NCBI GenBank assembly: GCA_905397405.1
Contig: CAJPVJ010000131.1
Coordinates: 1-37,227, forward strand
Source: Oppiella nova
Lineage: Eukaryota > Arthropoda > Arachnida > Sarcoptiformes > Oppiidae
Direction: 5' to 3'
DNA length: 37,227 nucleotides
In this document: positions 24,348 to 35,067 of the stretch, in pieces
How the letters are laid out: the number at the start of each line of letters is the position of its first letter
Position numbering within the stretch: position 1 is the first letter of the stretch
Program-made: the position numbers and the translations under genes
Notes under the pieces: generated by a model
What the model saw: the letters and a program-made list of their open reading frames with translations, nothing else
The model's database searches: none
What the model was told of the DNA's origin: nothing

Positions 24348-24450
24348 ACAACTGTCTCAAAGCAATTGTAACTCACAAATAATCGTTACATCAATTCTGT
24401 AATTCTGTGTTAATTTTTAAAATTTTTATTTGTATTGAAAATCTCGCGAT
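24348..24450. repeat. Direct repeat copy 1, promoter region
   Basis: It is paired with 24531-24622. Both copies run from ACAACTGTCTCAAAGC through ATCGTTACATCAATT to ATTGAAAATCTCGCGA. They differ by several small indels, so the duplication is not recent. Confidence 0.85.
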
Positions 24451-24530
24451 AATAACAATAATTAATTATCAATGTTAGTGCAGTTCTCTCTACAAAATAA
24501 ATAAAATTTTAAGCTTGAATTTGAAGACAA

Positions 24531-24622
24531 ACAACTGTCTCAAAGCAATTGTAACTCACTAATCGTTACATCAATTGTGTGTTAATTAAAAAAAATATTA
24601 TATGTATTGAAAATCTCGCGAC
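24531..24622. repeat. Direct repeat copy 2, promoter region
   Basis: Second copy of the segment at 24348-24450, shorter because of a few deletions. A preceding stretch near 24510 also resembles sequence near 23952. Confidence 0.85.
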
Positions 24623-24687
24623 TAGTGATTAAATCATAAAACTTTTGATTAATTGAGTGATATTTGAATTACACATAAACTGTGAAA

Positions 24688-25190
24688 ATGAGTGAAATAA
24701 ATGCCCGAACGTGTGAAATATGTCTAAGTGGTCGACCGGGTGCTAACGATCCGTTGATTAAGGCCTGCAATTGTATTACAATTGTACACAAGTCTTGTGG
24801 CGCCCAATGGTTTGAAATCACATCCCAAGACAATTGCGAAAATTGTAATTTTAAATACATTACAAAACGTGTGGCGAAGACATCAGAGAATACTTGAAGG
24901 AAACACCAGAAGAGTGGGAAGAACTCAAAGAATTGGTTTTACGGACCTTCAATATCAGCCATTTGGCACTCATTACTCTCATTATTTGGATCCACAACCC
25001 AATTGGCTTTGTTTGGCTAAAATACATTTTGATGATAACAGCCTTCAGGTATGTGGCCATCTTCAGGCTCTGGACTCTGTTTGACTCTCGACTCGTATAT
25101 AGTCTTCGCGAATGGAAAAGAACTCATTTCTGGGTCCAACTCTTCCCCAATCCTAACCCAATACCAGTCATCAAACCAAAAGATATCTAA
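24688..25190 (+). CDS. RING-CH (MARCH-type) E3 ligase, apparent frameshift
   Basis: Residues 1-60 contain a RING-CH finger: C-x2-C (CEIC), C-x-C (CNC), H-x2-C (HKSC) and C-x2-C (CENC). MARCH proteins are membrane-bound ubiquitin ligases that mark other membrane proteins for removal. The finger frame stops at 24897 just after the domain. A second frame takes over from about 24863 (CGEDIREYLKETPEEW) and runs to TAA at 25190. It supplies the two membrane segments expected after the finger (LALITLIIWI and FVWLKYILMITAF). Between them lies an A4 run near 24865. One missing A there accounts for the break, and no intron of plausible length does. It is either a sequencing error or a young pseudogene. 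It is convergent with the second RING-CH gene at 25419-25928. Confidence 0.65.
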
Positions 25191-25418
25191 GAAATACTTT
25201 TAAATTATAATATAAAAAAGATTGAGTTTTATTAATTGGATAACTATTTATCATTATTCATTTGTTCATTTGAATTAGCTATTAGTATAGCCTATTACTA
25301 TAGGAAATATTTGCAAATTTTATTAAAATTAACTCAAAATACAGCAATTTTTTGAAATTGAAATTTATTTAGTGCTCAATCATTGCATTTCTTAATATTC
25401 ACAGACTTTTGTCATAAA
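25191..25418. other. AT-rich spacer between convergent RING-CH genes
   Basis: 3' flanks of both genes. Nothing else is seen. Confidence 0.5.
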
Positions 25419-25928
25419 TTAGTCTTCAATACTATACACATAATGTTTATCCCAAGCGTTGTAAACACGGCCTATGATTACACACCACTGGAGCAGACAT
25501 GAGAAGACACAGTAAACTGTGGAGAAAAGTCTCTTCGCGAAGAATAGTCTGTAAGATATGGGTTTCTGTCGGCACCGGACTCTCAATGAGTTAAATGTTT
25601 GCAAATCGATGGCATAGAGTATGATAATCAGCACCAAATATAGGGCTGTGAAGAGCAGTACCTTAAACGCCTCGAACCACTGTTCCCTTGCAAACTGCAA
25701 TAACTCGCCTCGCCTTTTGTCTATTCTGCACCGGTAGTCAGATTTACAGATATTACAGGTGACCGTTTGGCTAGTGTTAATCCACGTTAATATACATTGT
25801 TTGTGAACGTATTTGAGGCTCCCATTACACACGCAGGGACAAATTAATGCCAGTCTGGTGTCATTTTCAAGACATATGCGACACTCGCCGGCATTGGTCT
25901 CCTGTAATCCCTGTCCCTCAGCCGACAT
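25419..25928 (-). CDS. RING-CH (MARCH-type) E3 ubiquitin ligase
   Basis: 169 aa from ATG at 25928, single exon. A complete C4HC3 RING-CH finger fills residues 14-63: CRIC, CPCVC, HKQC and CNIC, with the Trp (ILTWI) that contacts the E2. Two membrane segments follow: FKVLLFTALYLVLIIILYAI (about 86-108) and FSTVYCVFSCLLQWCVIIG (about 135-155). The small size and two spans match the MARCH2/3 or viral K3/K5-like layout. Those enzymes sit in endosomal or ER membranes and ubiquitinate other membrane proteins. The neighbouring RING-CH gene at 24688 shares the layout, but the fingers are well diverged (CNC against CPCVC), so any duplication is old. It is divergent from the gene at 26101, 172 bp away. 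Confidence 0.85.
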   Translation of the reverse strand: MSAEGQGLQETNAGECRICLENDTRLALICPCVCNGSLKYVHKQCILTWINTSQTVTCNICKSDYRCRIDKRRGELLQFAREQWFEAFKVLLFTALYLVLIIILYAIDLQTFNSLRVRCRQKPISYRLFFAKRLFSTVYCVFSCLLQWCVIIGRVYNAWDKHYVYSIED

Positions 25929-26100
25929 AATCAAAGGCTATTTGATTTCTAAGCCGTTGATTCACATTAATTAAAAAATATTCTCGCTAAAACAATTGGA
26001 AATTTAAAATTTAAGACTAGCATTACATCGACAAAATTCTAGCAACTGTTTGCCGCCTTTATTGACAATTATCTCAAAAGTCAACGCAAAGGACATCGAA
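25929..26100. promoter_or_regulatory. Divergent promoter region, 172 bp
   Basis: It separates the start codons of the minus-strand RING-CH gene and the plus-strand GLFG gene. Both must initiate inside or near this interval. No TATA box is visible. Confidence 0.4.
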
Positions 26101-26772
26101 ATGGTTAAGAGAAGAGACAGAGAAGACAACAGAAGACCCAAACGACAGCGTCCTTCCGATGTGAGCGAAGACTTTGATTCGGAACCGCTTTCAAAGAGAG
26201 ATCACTTATTCCCGGAATATCACGACCAAAGCTCTCAATACCAAACTACCGGCGCCCGAGCTGATGGACGCCAAGGAAGATCACTGTTTTCTTATCCAAT
26301 GAACTCAAACCGATACTCAAATGAGGGCTCATTCGCCGAACATTCGTCACTTTTCGGAGAAATTGGTCAAAACACAGACAATCTGTTTCGACCAATTGGT
26401 CGCACCGGTGGTCATATCGGTGGCGGTCTCTTCGGATCCAGTGGTCGCACGACTAGCGGTTTATTCGGACCAAATCCTACCCCTACTCCCACCCCTGGGT
26501 TTCCCTCATTATTTGGTACTCAAGAGAGAAGATATGGCCACCAAAGAGGACTCTTTGATTTTGGGAAACAATCGCCGGAAGACACTGACGACTATTGCAG
26601 CGAAATTGTGGATCAAATGAAAAACAACGCCAAGAGATTAGCCGATGAGCTGAAAGAGTCGCGAAAAATGGTCGAAGAGTCCAATAAGCGAGTGGTGGAC
26701 GCCATCAAAGAGATGCACTCAGACCTCAAGAAGACTCTCATCGAAGAACTGCCAAAACTATTCAAGAATTAG
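26101..26772 (+). CDS. GLFG-motif, nucleoporin-like protein
   Basis: 223 aa, single exon, starting MVKRRDREDN. Residues 4-20 are basic and resemble a nuclear localisation signal (KRRDREDNRRPKRQR). The centre carries several FG-type motifs in Gly/Ser/Thr context: SLFSY, SLFGE, GGLFGSS, SGLFGPN, SLFGTQ and GLFDF, with a PTPTPTP linker. The last 60 residues are charged and heptad-like (DQMKNNAKRLADELKESRKM), consistent with a coiled coil. This is the layout of a small FG nucleoporin (disordered GLFG part plus a coiled-coil anchor), but no known nucleoporin matches in length or order. It could equally be another phase-separating nuclear factor. The start was chosen at the first in-frame ATG. Confidence 0.7.
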   Translation: MVKRRDREDNRRPKRQRPSDVSEDFDSEPLSKRDHLFPEYHDQSSQYQTTGARADGRQGRSLFSYPMNSNRYSNEGSFAEHSSLFGEIGQNTDNLFRPIGRTGGHIGGGLFGSSGRTTSGLFGPNPTPTPTPGFPSLFGTQERRYGHQRGLFDFGKQSPEDTDDYCSEIVDQMKNNAKRLADELKESRKMVEESNKRVVDAIKEMHSDLKKTLIEELPKLFKN

Positions 26773-27977
26773 CCCAAAGATTAAGGCATCAGTCGTTTGA
26801 AATCAGTTGCTTTCGTATTTTTTAAATCACTTGTAAAGTCTTTATCTCAAAATTTATTGTGAATTAAAATTAATTTTTCATAAATTCTGTGTCAGTTTTA
26901 AAGCATTTATATTAAACGTAAAATTAATAATGTATAAAATAATAGTAATTTGTGGTATAGTAATAACATATAAAAGGCATTTAACTAATATAATGTGTGC
27001 AAATAATAGGTGGTATGAGTTGAGCCAAAAAATGTCCAAAAATGAGTGCATCGGAGGTAGTCTAACGTCAAGATTGTGACAAACATTACATTTGCGGACA
27101 TAGTGCTGACAATGATATCTCAACTGCTATTAAAATCTATAGATAATTCAGTCTAAAGTACTCCCACACCCCGACATTGCACATATTATACCATGTAATG
27201 TATAATGTATTGTATAATGTAAAATAGCTATTAAACAACTTTGTGTAAAAATACACTATTTTTGCAAATAAATTCATTTACAAATAAATATTCAAAGATA
27301 AAACAAGTTTCAAATGTCAAAAACACATTAATTGTAAATCAGATAATCGATTATAAAAAGGACGGACTCATTAGTCTTACAAAATATTTATATAATCTAT
27401 GATTAATGTAAAAATTATTCTTATTTAATGTCAACAAAACTATATAAAAAAGAGATTATAAGAAAAATAATGTATAATTATAAGATTAAGAGATTCAAAA
27501 AAACATTCGTATATTTAAAAACTATTTAAATACTAAGAGTTACAACATTTAAGGCTAAAATTGTGGTCATGTATTGCAGTCATTGGACGGTCAGTTCATA
27601 ATTAAAAAGTTTAGTTAAAAACAGTGTGTTTTAGTGCCACCAACACCACTATAGTAGTGGACAATAATACACTTAATTGATCTAATGATTAGAATCTATT
27701 GATTAGGTAAATGTAAATTTGGTCAATGATTCAGATCATAAGTAATAGAGAGATAAGAGATACTTAATACTTCATAATAGAAAGGCATTGTTTGATAGAC
27801 TAAGTTATTCAAAGGGAATGTCAAAAATGATTGTTTTGTGTTTCAAATAATACTAAATTACATTTGATTAGGAATGTAATGGGAATGAAATGGTATTCAT
27901 TTGTCATTATTTCACATATAAAAACATTTGTTCAAACATTTGTTTGCATATAAATAGCGGAACTGGTGGTCCACTAC
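26773..27977. other. AT-rich spacer between convergent genes
   Basis: It contains the 3' regions of the GLFG gene (plus) and the MAGUK gene (minus). No supported gene is present. A minus-strand frame at 27123-26878 with a Cys/His cluster was considered and rejected. Confidence 0.5.
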
Positions 27978-29825
27978 TCAGTCATCACTGTATACCCAAT
28001 CGATGGGCACCCACTGGTGTTCAATAGTGAGTGCGTCGACGGCATCCCTGAGCTGTTCGAAGGTCTTCTCGAAGTTGTTGTTCACAATAACTAAGTCAAA
28101 AAACTTGTCGTACGCGCGCTGTAGTCGTGCGCTCTCCTCGACGGTCACCTGTAGGTCCTCGTCCTCGTAAAACGAGGCCAAACTCTGTAGAGTCCGTACG
28201 CGTCGGGAGCTGTGACGGCCCAGTGCTCTGTCAAACTGTTTGGTCACAAAATAATTGTCATTAAATTTGGTTTACTATTAGACTATTTGATAATCTAATA
28301 AAACATACCGTTTGATAGCGCGAACCTCCCAGTCCTTGATGGCGACCGTACTCATGCATATACCGGAGCTGATCGAGTGGTGGTGCGGCCACGAACACGA
28401 TGTATGGCATGAATTCTGCCGTTTTTAACATTTTCAGACTCTATTCACGCAAACAAATCGGTTTTAATGTAAATAATACCGAAATGGAGATCTAATTGCG
28501 TGTGAAATACCTGTGGATTGCAGTCAATGACACACATTCTTCCGGATCTAATGATAGCGCGAATGGAATCCAATCTAGTGCCGTAGAGGTGGTCCTGGAA
28601 TTCGCCGAACTCCAGGTACTTGTTGTCCGCAATCTCGCCCTCCATTATATCCCGGCGCACGAAATGGTATTGCTTTCCGTCCTGTTCTCCATCGCGAATG
28701 GGTCGGGAGGTGTGGGGCAGTGGTGTGGCGAACCTGTCCGTGTCGTACGCTATTATGCGAGACTTGAGCGTACGCCGTCCCACCCCCTGAGCGCCCACCA
28801 GGATCAGGGTCTTGCGCTCGAAGGGCGGCGTCCGACACACCTCTTCGTACAGCAGGAGCTCTGCCTTATCGAAGTCGGCGTTGGCCTGGGATTCAAGTGA
28901 GAGTTCAAACACATGAATGCTTTTCTACATTGTATAGGATTGTATAGGTATAGCATAGAGGGGAATGGCATTCAGGGAAATCAGTTCAATACAGTACAAC
29001 ACAAAAGGTTTTAATGTATTGTTTATATGAAAACATTGCTATTAAATGTTATTTGAGAGCAAATGTTTGCACAAAACTGAATAAATATCACAAAATGTGT
29101 TCAAAGTGTGCACACAAATAGAGTGAATGGAAACATATGGAGAGCACCGGTAGGCGAGAGCACGAGAGTTCATACCTGAAGCTGATACATCTCCTTCTTC
29201 TTCTTTTTGGTGATTTTTGTGCCACAAATGCTGGTTCGGGTCGCGTAGTCAAACTCGGGCCTCACGAACGCCCGGCGCCGCTCCTCCAGTTCCTGCGACG
29301 GGATGAGCCCGGCGTGAGTGTGGGGCGCCTCCACACTCCTCGCCTGCCACCAGTTCGGGTCCTCTGTGTTGACGATCTCGAGAATGTCTCCCTGTTTGAA
29401 GGCGAGACCCACTTCACGACACGGCAGTAGACTGTCTTCCGTGGGGTCGTAGTTATAGAGGGCCCGCATATAGCAGATGGAGGGCTGCGGCACGTCCTTA
29501 CTCGACGGCGACACCTTCAGAGTCACCCCTCCCTTGCATTTGCGGAGCTCCTCCTGCAGCTGTTCCGGACTCGTTATCTCTATGCCATTGGCCTCCAGTA
29601 TCACGTCTCCCACGTGTAGTAATCCCTGTCTGTCGATGACACTGCCGGCCAGTATGCGGGCGATCACTATTAGGCCGTCCTCGAGAGCCACTGTCATACC
29701 TGTCCACCAGTTATACGCAAATATTAGCTCAAAGTTACAATCAATTGGTTATAAGTTTTGGTTTAATAAATCATAATTAAAGAGACAATTAGTGGAAAAA
29801 CATATCACGAGTGAGTGAGAGAGAG

Positions 29826-29864
<39 letters not shown>

Positions 29865-30250
29865 ACCGGGAGGTGAGCGCTAGAGTAGACAGCGGACAGG
29901 CGTGTCTGTGACTGACCGAGTGGTTCGTTGTCCGACTTCCTGATGCCGACCATTCGTATGGCTTGAGTGATGGCCTCATCGCCGGACTCACTGCCGAAGA
30001 CATCCATTTCGTAGGACTGGATGTTGCCGTCGGGAGTATCCCCTCTGCCGTCGTAATCCTTGGTGAGACAGTTGTCGTGGGCCTCTGCGAGTCCGGCCAC
30101 GTGAGGGTTGGACAACAAGAGGTTGAGTTCAGCGGCGTTTCGGTTCTTAAGACTCAATTTGCTGCACATCTGCTTCACGTCCTGCAGGAGGGATGAGGTC
30201 TCACCACCCGATTGGCCGTCACTTCCCGACTGCTTCCGGCCTTTCATTGT
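27978..30250 (-). CDS. vari: p55-type MAGUK (PALS2/MPP6, Varicose-like)
   Basis: Exons are 30247-29917, 29699-29176, 28885-28511, 28440-28309 and 28235-27978, all in phase (539 aa; human PALS2 is about 540). Domains in order: an L27 domain (LLQDVKQMCSKLSL...AELNLLL), a PDZ domain beginning EPLGMTVALEDGLIVIARIL, an SH3 domain (MRALYNYDPTED...DPNWWQA), a Lys-rich hook (TKITKKKKKEM), and a guanylate-kinase-like domain (LILVGAQGVGRRTLKSR to HQWVPIDWVY). The GK P-loop is the degenerate GAQGVGRR form typical of MAGUKs, which bind proteins rather than make GDP. These scaffolds organise cell junctions; Drosophila Varicose is needed at septate junctions. The ATG at 30247 follows an acceptor-like GCGCAG. 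Because relatives have two L27 domains, upstream exons probably encode the first one. Exons are GC-rich against AT-rich introns. Confidence 0.93.
29814..29863. repeat. (GA)n microsatellite in MAGUK intron
   Basis: GA dinucleotides with two early interruptions, inside the intron between the L27 and PDZ exons, about 55 bp from the upstream exon's donor. Confidence 0.92.
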
Positions 30251-31298
30251 CTGCGCCAACGATCGCGTGATTATCGCTTTAATCGGTGTTTCGTTTGCAG
30301 TAATTATGCGCTAATTATATGTGAATCACAACTCAATCAATGATTTCAATGATTACTGCCTTTCAATGGGTTTGTTGTACACACGAAACGATTCATTGAA
30401 TTAATGGTTAACTTTAATGTCATTGAAATCTGTGATAAACGTAAACAACTGTTGATATGGTGTTACATGCGGTCAACGATTTGGTACTATTTTATATAAA
30501 TATTACTGATTGTGGTATAAATGATGATATGTATAAAAAAGGGTCTACAATGCGATGTTGTAATGCAAGCATTCCTATAGCCATACCTGTAATAGACTGT
30601 GAGCACAGGTAGTATAGAGTTTGGTATGTTTTGGTTAGTGAGGTGTTGCGTGAACCCAACCCTAACCCAAAAGCACACAACAGTCGCACCCAAACCATAA
30701 GCTATGATAGCATGCGAGCGCTTAAATCAAATTCATGTGATTATTATGCAGGCAATTGACAATTGAATTTACTGTCACACACCTTATGATTATTTTTACT
30801 TTTAATTCAATAACAATTATTGTTAGTTAATTATGATAAGTGTTTAGACAGATATCTATACGATTTTTTTGTAATGTCTATATCATAGATTTCAAATGTT
30901 TTAAATGTTTTGTAGTTTGTAATGATTCTGGTGAATAATTATTATGATAATTATTAATAAATATTTGCATGTAAAGATTTATGATATAATATTAGATTAG
31001 TGTATTTATAGTAGCATGATCAGTACTTACAGTGTAATAATTACACTGTAATTACTAATTACAAATATTAAATTTAATAATCTATAATTGTTAGCATGCT
31101 TTTATTTTCATTTATATTAGTTTTACATTGTTAGATCAAGTCATATTAAATATTTACTGCAATTTTATTTAAATGATTAAACTTATAGCTTAAATTTTAT
31201 TTTTATTACAGATTTTGTATAATGTACAGTACAATTTGAATATTATTTATTCGGGTAGTTTTCAGTTAAAAATATTTTGAATAAAAATCACTATCAAA
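30251..31298. other. Divergent intergenic region
   Basis: It lies between the MAGUK gene (minus) and the orphan receptor gene (plus). It probably holds both promoters and possibly 5' exons of the MAGUK gene. I could not identify coding exons. A C-rich patch at 30655-30690 resembles telomere-like CCCTAACCC but is too short and degenerate to call. Confidence 0.45.
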
Positions 31299-32821
31299 AT
31301 GACTCTCTTAAGTAATTAATTATTAAATAATCAGATTTAATATAATCTAATATTAATTTCTTTAAATTCAAGTCGTTTTAGTGCTTATAATCATCACAAT
31401 TAAAGAGTCACATCAAATGAATGAGTTTTGTAAAACTTTTATGAATAAATCTAATAGTTTGTACGGGTACCAATTCAAGAGGTATAACAATATTCAGAGT
31501 CTTATCATGAATACCACGATATGGACCATAAACCAGGAATATTCAAATGACTTGAAAGTCAACAAAATTAGTTTAGTCGCCGACAACGGCCGCGAACACC
31601 CGGATGACCATCAATACACGGCTGCCCTCAGCTTCAGAGTCAATAACTTGACACTAATCGCACGGTTGAGGGTATATTTCATAGCATTTCATTCAAATGA
31701 GTTTATATTAAAAGAATTTACATTTTTTGCTAAGAAATCTGATGAAGTATTTGATTGGTTTGAATTCGATGGCAAACATACAGTTCCCATAAATTCTTCG
31801 AGTCATCCGTTTCTAGAAAAGATAGACTACAAGAATATGACGACAAGTAATTCGTATCCAATTGTCTTCACATCCAGTGACACATACTTCGAGACATTGA
31901 TTCAAAGCAAAGACTTCAACAACTGTTCACTCATTAGATATTCAATAGAATACAGCAATAGTGCCTCAAAAGACCCGGACATCTCTATCATGTAGTTTAC
32001 TTCATACTCCTATACTATAATATAATTTAATGAAAATTAAATCTAAATAATTATATGTTTACTAAAATAGTGAGGTTTACAGTCGAGAGCAGTGTTTATC
32101 AAACATAAAAACCCGAGTATTGGCCCGATTTGAAGGGGGCATCCATTACGAGAAATCCCCGACTTTTATATATTTGTTTGATTTCACAGATTCTGTTAAA
32201 TACTGTATTATTCTAACAGCAAATCAAACAGTGATTACATTTTAAAATATATTAAATTTGAAGGGGGCATCCATTACGAGAAATCCCCGACTTTTATATA
32301 TTTGTTTGATTTCACAGATTCTGTTAAATACTGTATTATTCTAACAGCAAATCAAACAGTGATTACATTTTAAAAAATATTATTATTAATTATATTTATT
32401 CATTTGACATAATCTGAAACTCAATTATGATAATTACTTTTATATTTTATAATCAATAGAACTGTGATTTACATGATTTGGTGGACTGTTATGATTACGA
32501 CTATTATTACGACTATTACCGGAAAATTGTAATCATAAGCACAACACTGACTATTGTAGCAGTAATTGGTATATGCATTGGAGTATGGGTTTTCGTTTAT
32601 CACAAAAGCATTTACACAAGTCTAGCTATTTTAATTAATATAACATTATTTAAGTATTTATTTGATAATTAAATTGCATTCAAATCTCGATAGAAGTGAA
32701 AGTGGATGAGGATGTGGACACCATTACCTCTAATAATCGTAGTCGTGATGACAAATCTGATATTAGCAAAGAATTACATGATATGCCCATTCAGTTCCCC
32801 TCTTATCATATCAGTGAGACA

Positions 32822-32853
<32 letters not shown>

Positions 32854-33085
32854 TTTATAAAATAAAATTTTAATTGTGACAGAAATTGCAAAATTTAAAA
32901 GGGATTCGACGATAAACACAAAGAGTAGTGTAACCGATAGCCAAAAGAGTTCAAAAAGTACCATCAAATCTACAAACACTTCAAAAATAACAGAAAGTAT
33001 ATCTAAAATAAAACCACAATTTTATGTCCAAAATTTAATTCATAAATACTTTATAGCAGATCCTACGAGTCGTTCAGATTTATAA
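31299..33085 (+). CDS. Orphan type I membrane glycoprotein, six exons
   Basis: Proposed exons are 31299-31311, 31382-31991, 32083-32230, 32460-32619, 32694-32813 and 32883-33085. All five junction phases fit and the total is 417 aa, which supports the model. Exon 1 (ATCAAAATGA start) plus exon 2 make a signal peptide, MTLLMLIIITIKESHQ. The extracellular part has several N-glycosylation sequons (NTT, NLT, NSS, NMT, NCS). Exon 4 brings a Tyr/Asp-rich stalk (YDYDYYYDYY), one membrane span (IISTTLTIVAVIGICIGVWVFV) and HKS. The cytoplasmic tail is Ser/Thr/Lys-rich and ends TSRSDL. The TM exon's donor (ACACAA|GTCTAG) is the weakest call. I recognise no domain. Single-pass topology suggests a receptor or adhesion protein. 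Part of exon 3 and its donor is tandemly duplicated in the following intron. Confidence 0.68.
32128..32375. repeat. 120-bp perfect direct repeat, 8-bp spacer
   Basis: Positions 32128-32247 and 32256-32375 are identical over 120 bp, separated by TATATTAA (period 128). The unit holds most of exon 3 of the orphan receptor gene, its GTGATT donor, and an internal inverted repeat (TGTTTGATTT...AAATCAAACA). The second copy falls in the next intron, so normal splicing could ignore it. Confidence 0.97.
32822..32849. repeat. (TC)n microsatellite in intron 5
   Basis: Fourteen TC dinucleotides starting 8 bp after the proposed exon-5 donor of the orphan receptor gene. The position suggests it also acts as the pyrimidine-rich part of this 69-bp intron. 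Confidence 0.9.
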
Positions 33086-34466
33086 TAAATGTCACTAAAA
33101 ACTCAGTATTTATTTATATGATTATCACTTAATTCGTATGCAATGAAACCAAACGTTATTTAATTATTCTGTATTTATTTACCTTTAATTAAATTTTTTA
33201 TTATTGACATATTTAAAAATAAAATATAACATAATTTAAAAGTTATTTATTTATTTATGCTTCAAAATTAGCTGAATTTTTATTTTATACATTTTATATA
33301 AAAACTATTTTGTAGACAATTCAATAACTTTGAGGAATAAGACGATTAGCATTGCGATGTTTGACACAATTTATATAACTGTTAAAACTTAATATTTATA
33401 ACAAATAAATATATACTTCGTAGCATTGAAAGTGGTCGATCGTAAATAATACCCAGCACGAAAATCCAACACTATTATCAGATAATCTCTCAATAAAATT
33501 AAGCAACTATAAACAGCATTTAAAACTCATATTTTACTATATTATGTCTACAAATTATAAATGTAGTCTTATAATACCAATATTGGAATAATAATTGCTT
33601 ATTTGTATTATAGATTTTAATCAAAATATTTGTTTTCAAAATTATAACATTTTTATAAAACTGTTTCTGTTTTTTGTTACTGAAATACAGTATTATGGTT
33701 GTGTATGACATTACAGTAAACTGTATGTCATTTTATATAAATGTTATTATTGTAAACAAGAAATAAAACAATAAAATTTCCATAAGTACTGAAATTTTGA
33801 AAATTCAGAAAAACAAAAACATAAATATTGTCATGGTCATGTTTCTATTAAGTCATGAGGTTGTACCAGATAAAGTTTAGAATTCAGAAAATTAACAATA
33901 TAAAATAATTTTAAAAACTATTTTAAACTTTACTACAGTAAGACAAAGTAAAAATTAATTTTCTGAATTAAACATTAGTAAACCTCTACCATATCAGTGA
34001 TTAATTGATTTATTTTAAAATACTCAGACTTATCATGATTATGTTAAATGAGTTACGGCACACATTAAGGTTGTGCTTGTTAATAAGTCATGAATTAGCA
34101 CTAAACAACTACACATAATATAGAGTGTATGTTATACACCAAAATCTTTAACATTACATTAACTTCGTGAGTATTAATGACTGATTACTAATGAGTAGTA
34201 AAAATACATTTTGTCAAACATTTAAATTTTAAAATATCAATTTGATAACTTTATTCAACTTACATCTTATTTCAACTTGTTAGTTCAGAATCTTAATTAT
34301 TAAATATTTTACATTTATTTAATTATACGCAAATAAACAAAATATTTATGAAATAAAATGTGAATATTTTATTGAACATATTAAAAAAAGAGTATTAACT
34401 ATGATATTAATTATTAAATTATAGTTAATTTTATAAAAATTAATAAAAACTATTTAAATTACTTAA

Positions 34467-34640
34467 CTCCCTTTATAAGTTATATATGGACTATAAGTTG
34501 TTGAAGTATTCCTAGAAATATACATTTCAAACTGTAATTTTGCATAAACACACATTATCAAATAAAGTTTGACAAAATTAGTTTGAAATGTGTATTTCTA
34601 AGAATTATTGTGCAGGACCAATCCATATAACCCCTTTGGG
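34467..34640. mobile_element. MITE-like hairpin, imperfect inverted repeat
   Basis: Inner arms 34507-34542 and 34573-34605 pair well: CTAGAAATATACATTTCAAACT against the reverse complement of AGTTTGAAATGTGTATTTCTAAG. More degenerate pairing extends outward to a shared TTATATGGA-type motif and C/G-rich ends. It contains no coding frame. The size and structure fit a decayed non-autonomous DNA transposon; the family is unknown and target-site duplications are not evident. Confidence 0.5.
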
Positions 34641-35067
34641 TACACCATAATTATCGTAATGATAAGGTCTTTGATATCGGAATAACTATTTATTAATGCA
34701 TTTCTTGTTTACATTTTTATACACATAAGTGTGGTCCTTTTATCTTGATCAGATCAATTTCTATTATATATTACATAATGTATGAAATGCTTACGATAAA
34801 AATATTTTAAGTAAACAAAAGTAATGATAAAGGTGACAAAAGAAGTCAATATTTGTACGAGTATTTCATAACACTAGGATTACAAGTTCAATTTAATTCC
34901 TAATAATAGCAATTAAATTTTACATACAAATACAGTTGTAATACAATTACAACCTTTATTATAAACCACTATACTAAATATTAGTACCGTATTCAAATTA
35001 GTTGTTATATTCACAGGAATCATAATTATCAATAAAAAAGTTAATGATTATTTAAAAGGATATAAAT

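Larger units (their letters stand above)
24301..24687. promoter_or_regulatory. Shared upstream region of divergent genes
   Basis: 387 bp between two divergent starts, so probably a bidirectional promoter. It contains a diverged direct repeat (24348-24450 and 24531-24622), each copy including CTCAAAGCAATTGTAACTCA and ending in GAAAATCTCGCGA. No TATA box stands out. Confidence 0.45.

Noticed and set aside
26878-27123. Minus-strand frame with YHCQHYVRKCNVC, resembling an integrase zinc-binding motif
   Set aside because: Only one short Cys/His cluster in AT-rich DNA, with no neighbouring catalytic motifs, no terminal repeats and no wider similarity. Chance is more likely.
29477-29776. Plus-strand frames across the PDZ and SH3 exons
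   Set aside because: They are shadows of the minus-strand MAGUK gene, whose domains and splice phases are unambiguous.
30655-30690. CCCAACCCTAACCC patch resembling telomere repeat
   Set aside because: Only two imperfect units, and arthropod telomeres usually use TTAGG. No array is present.
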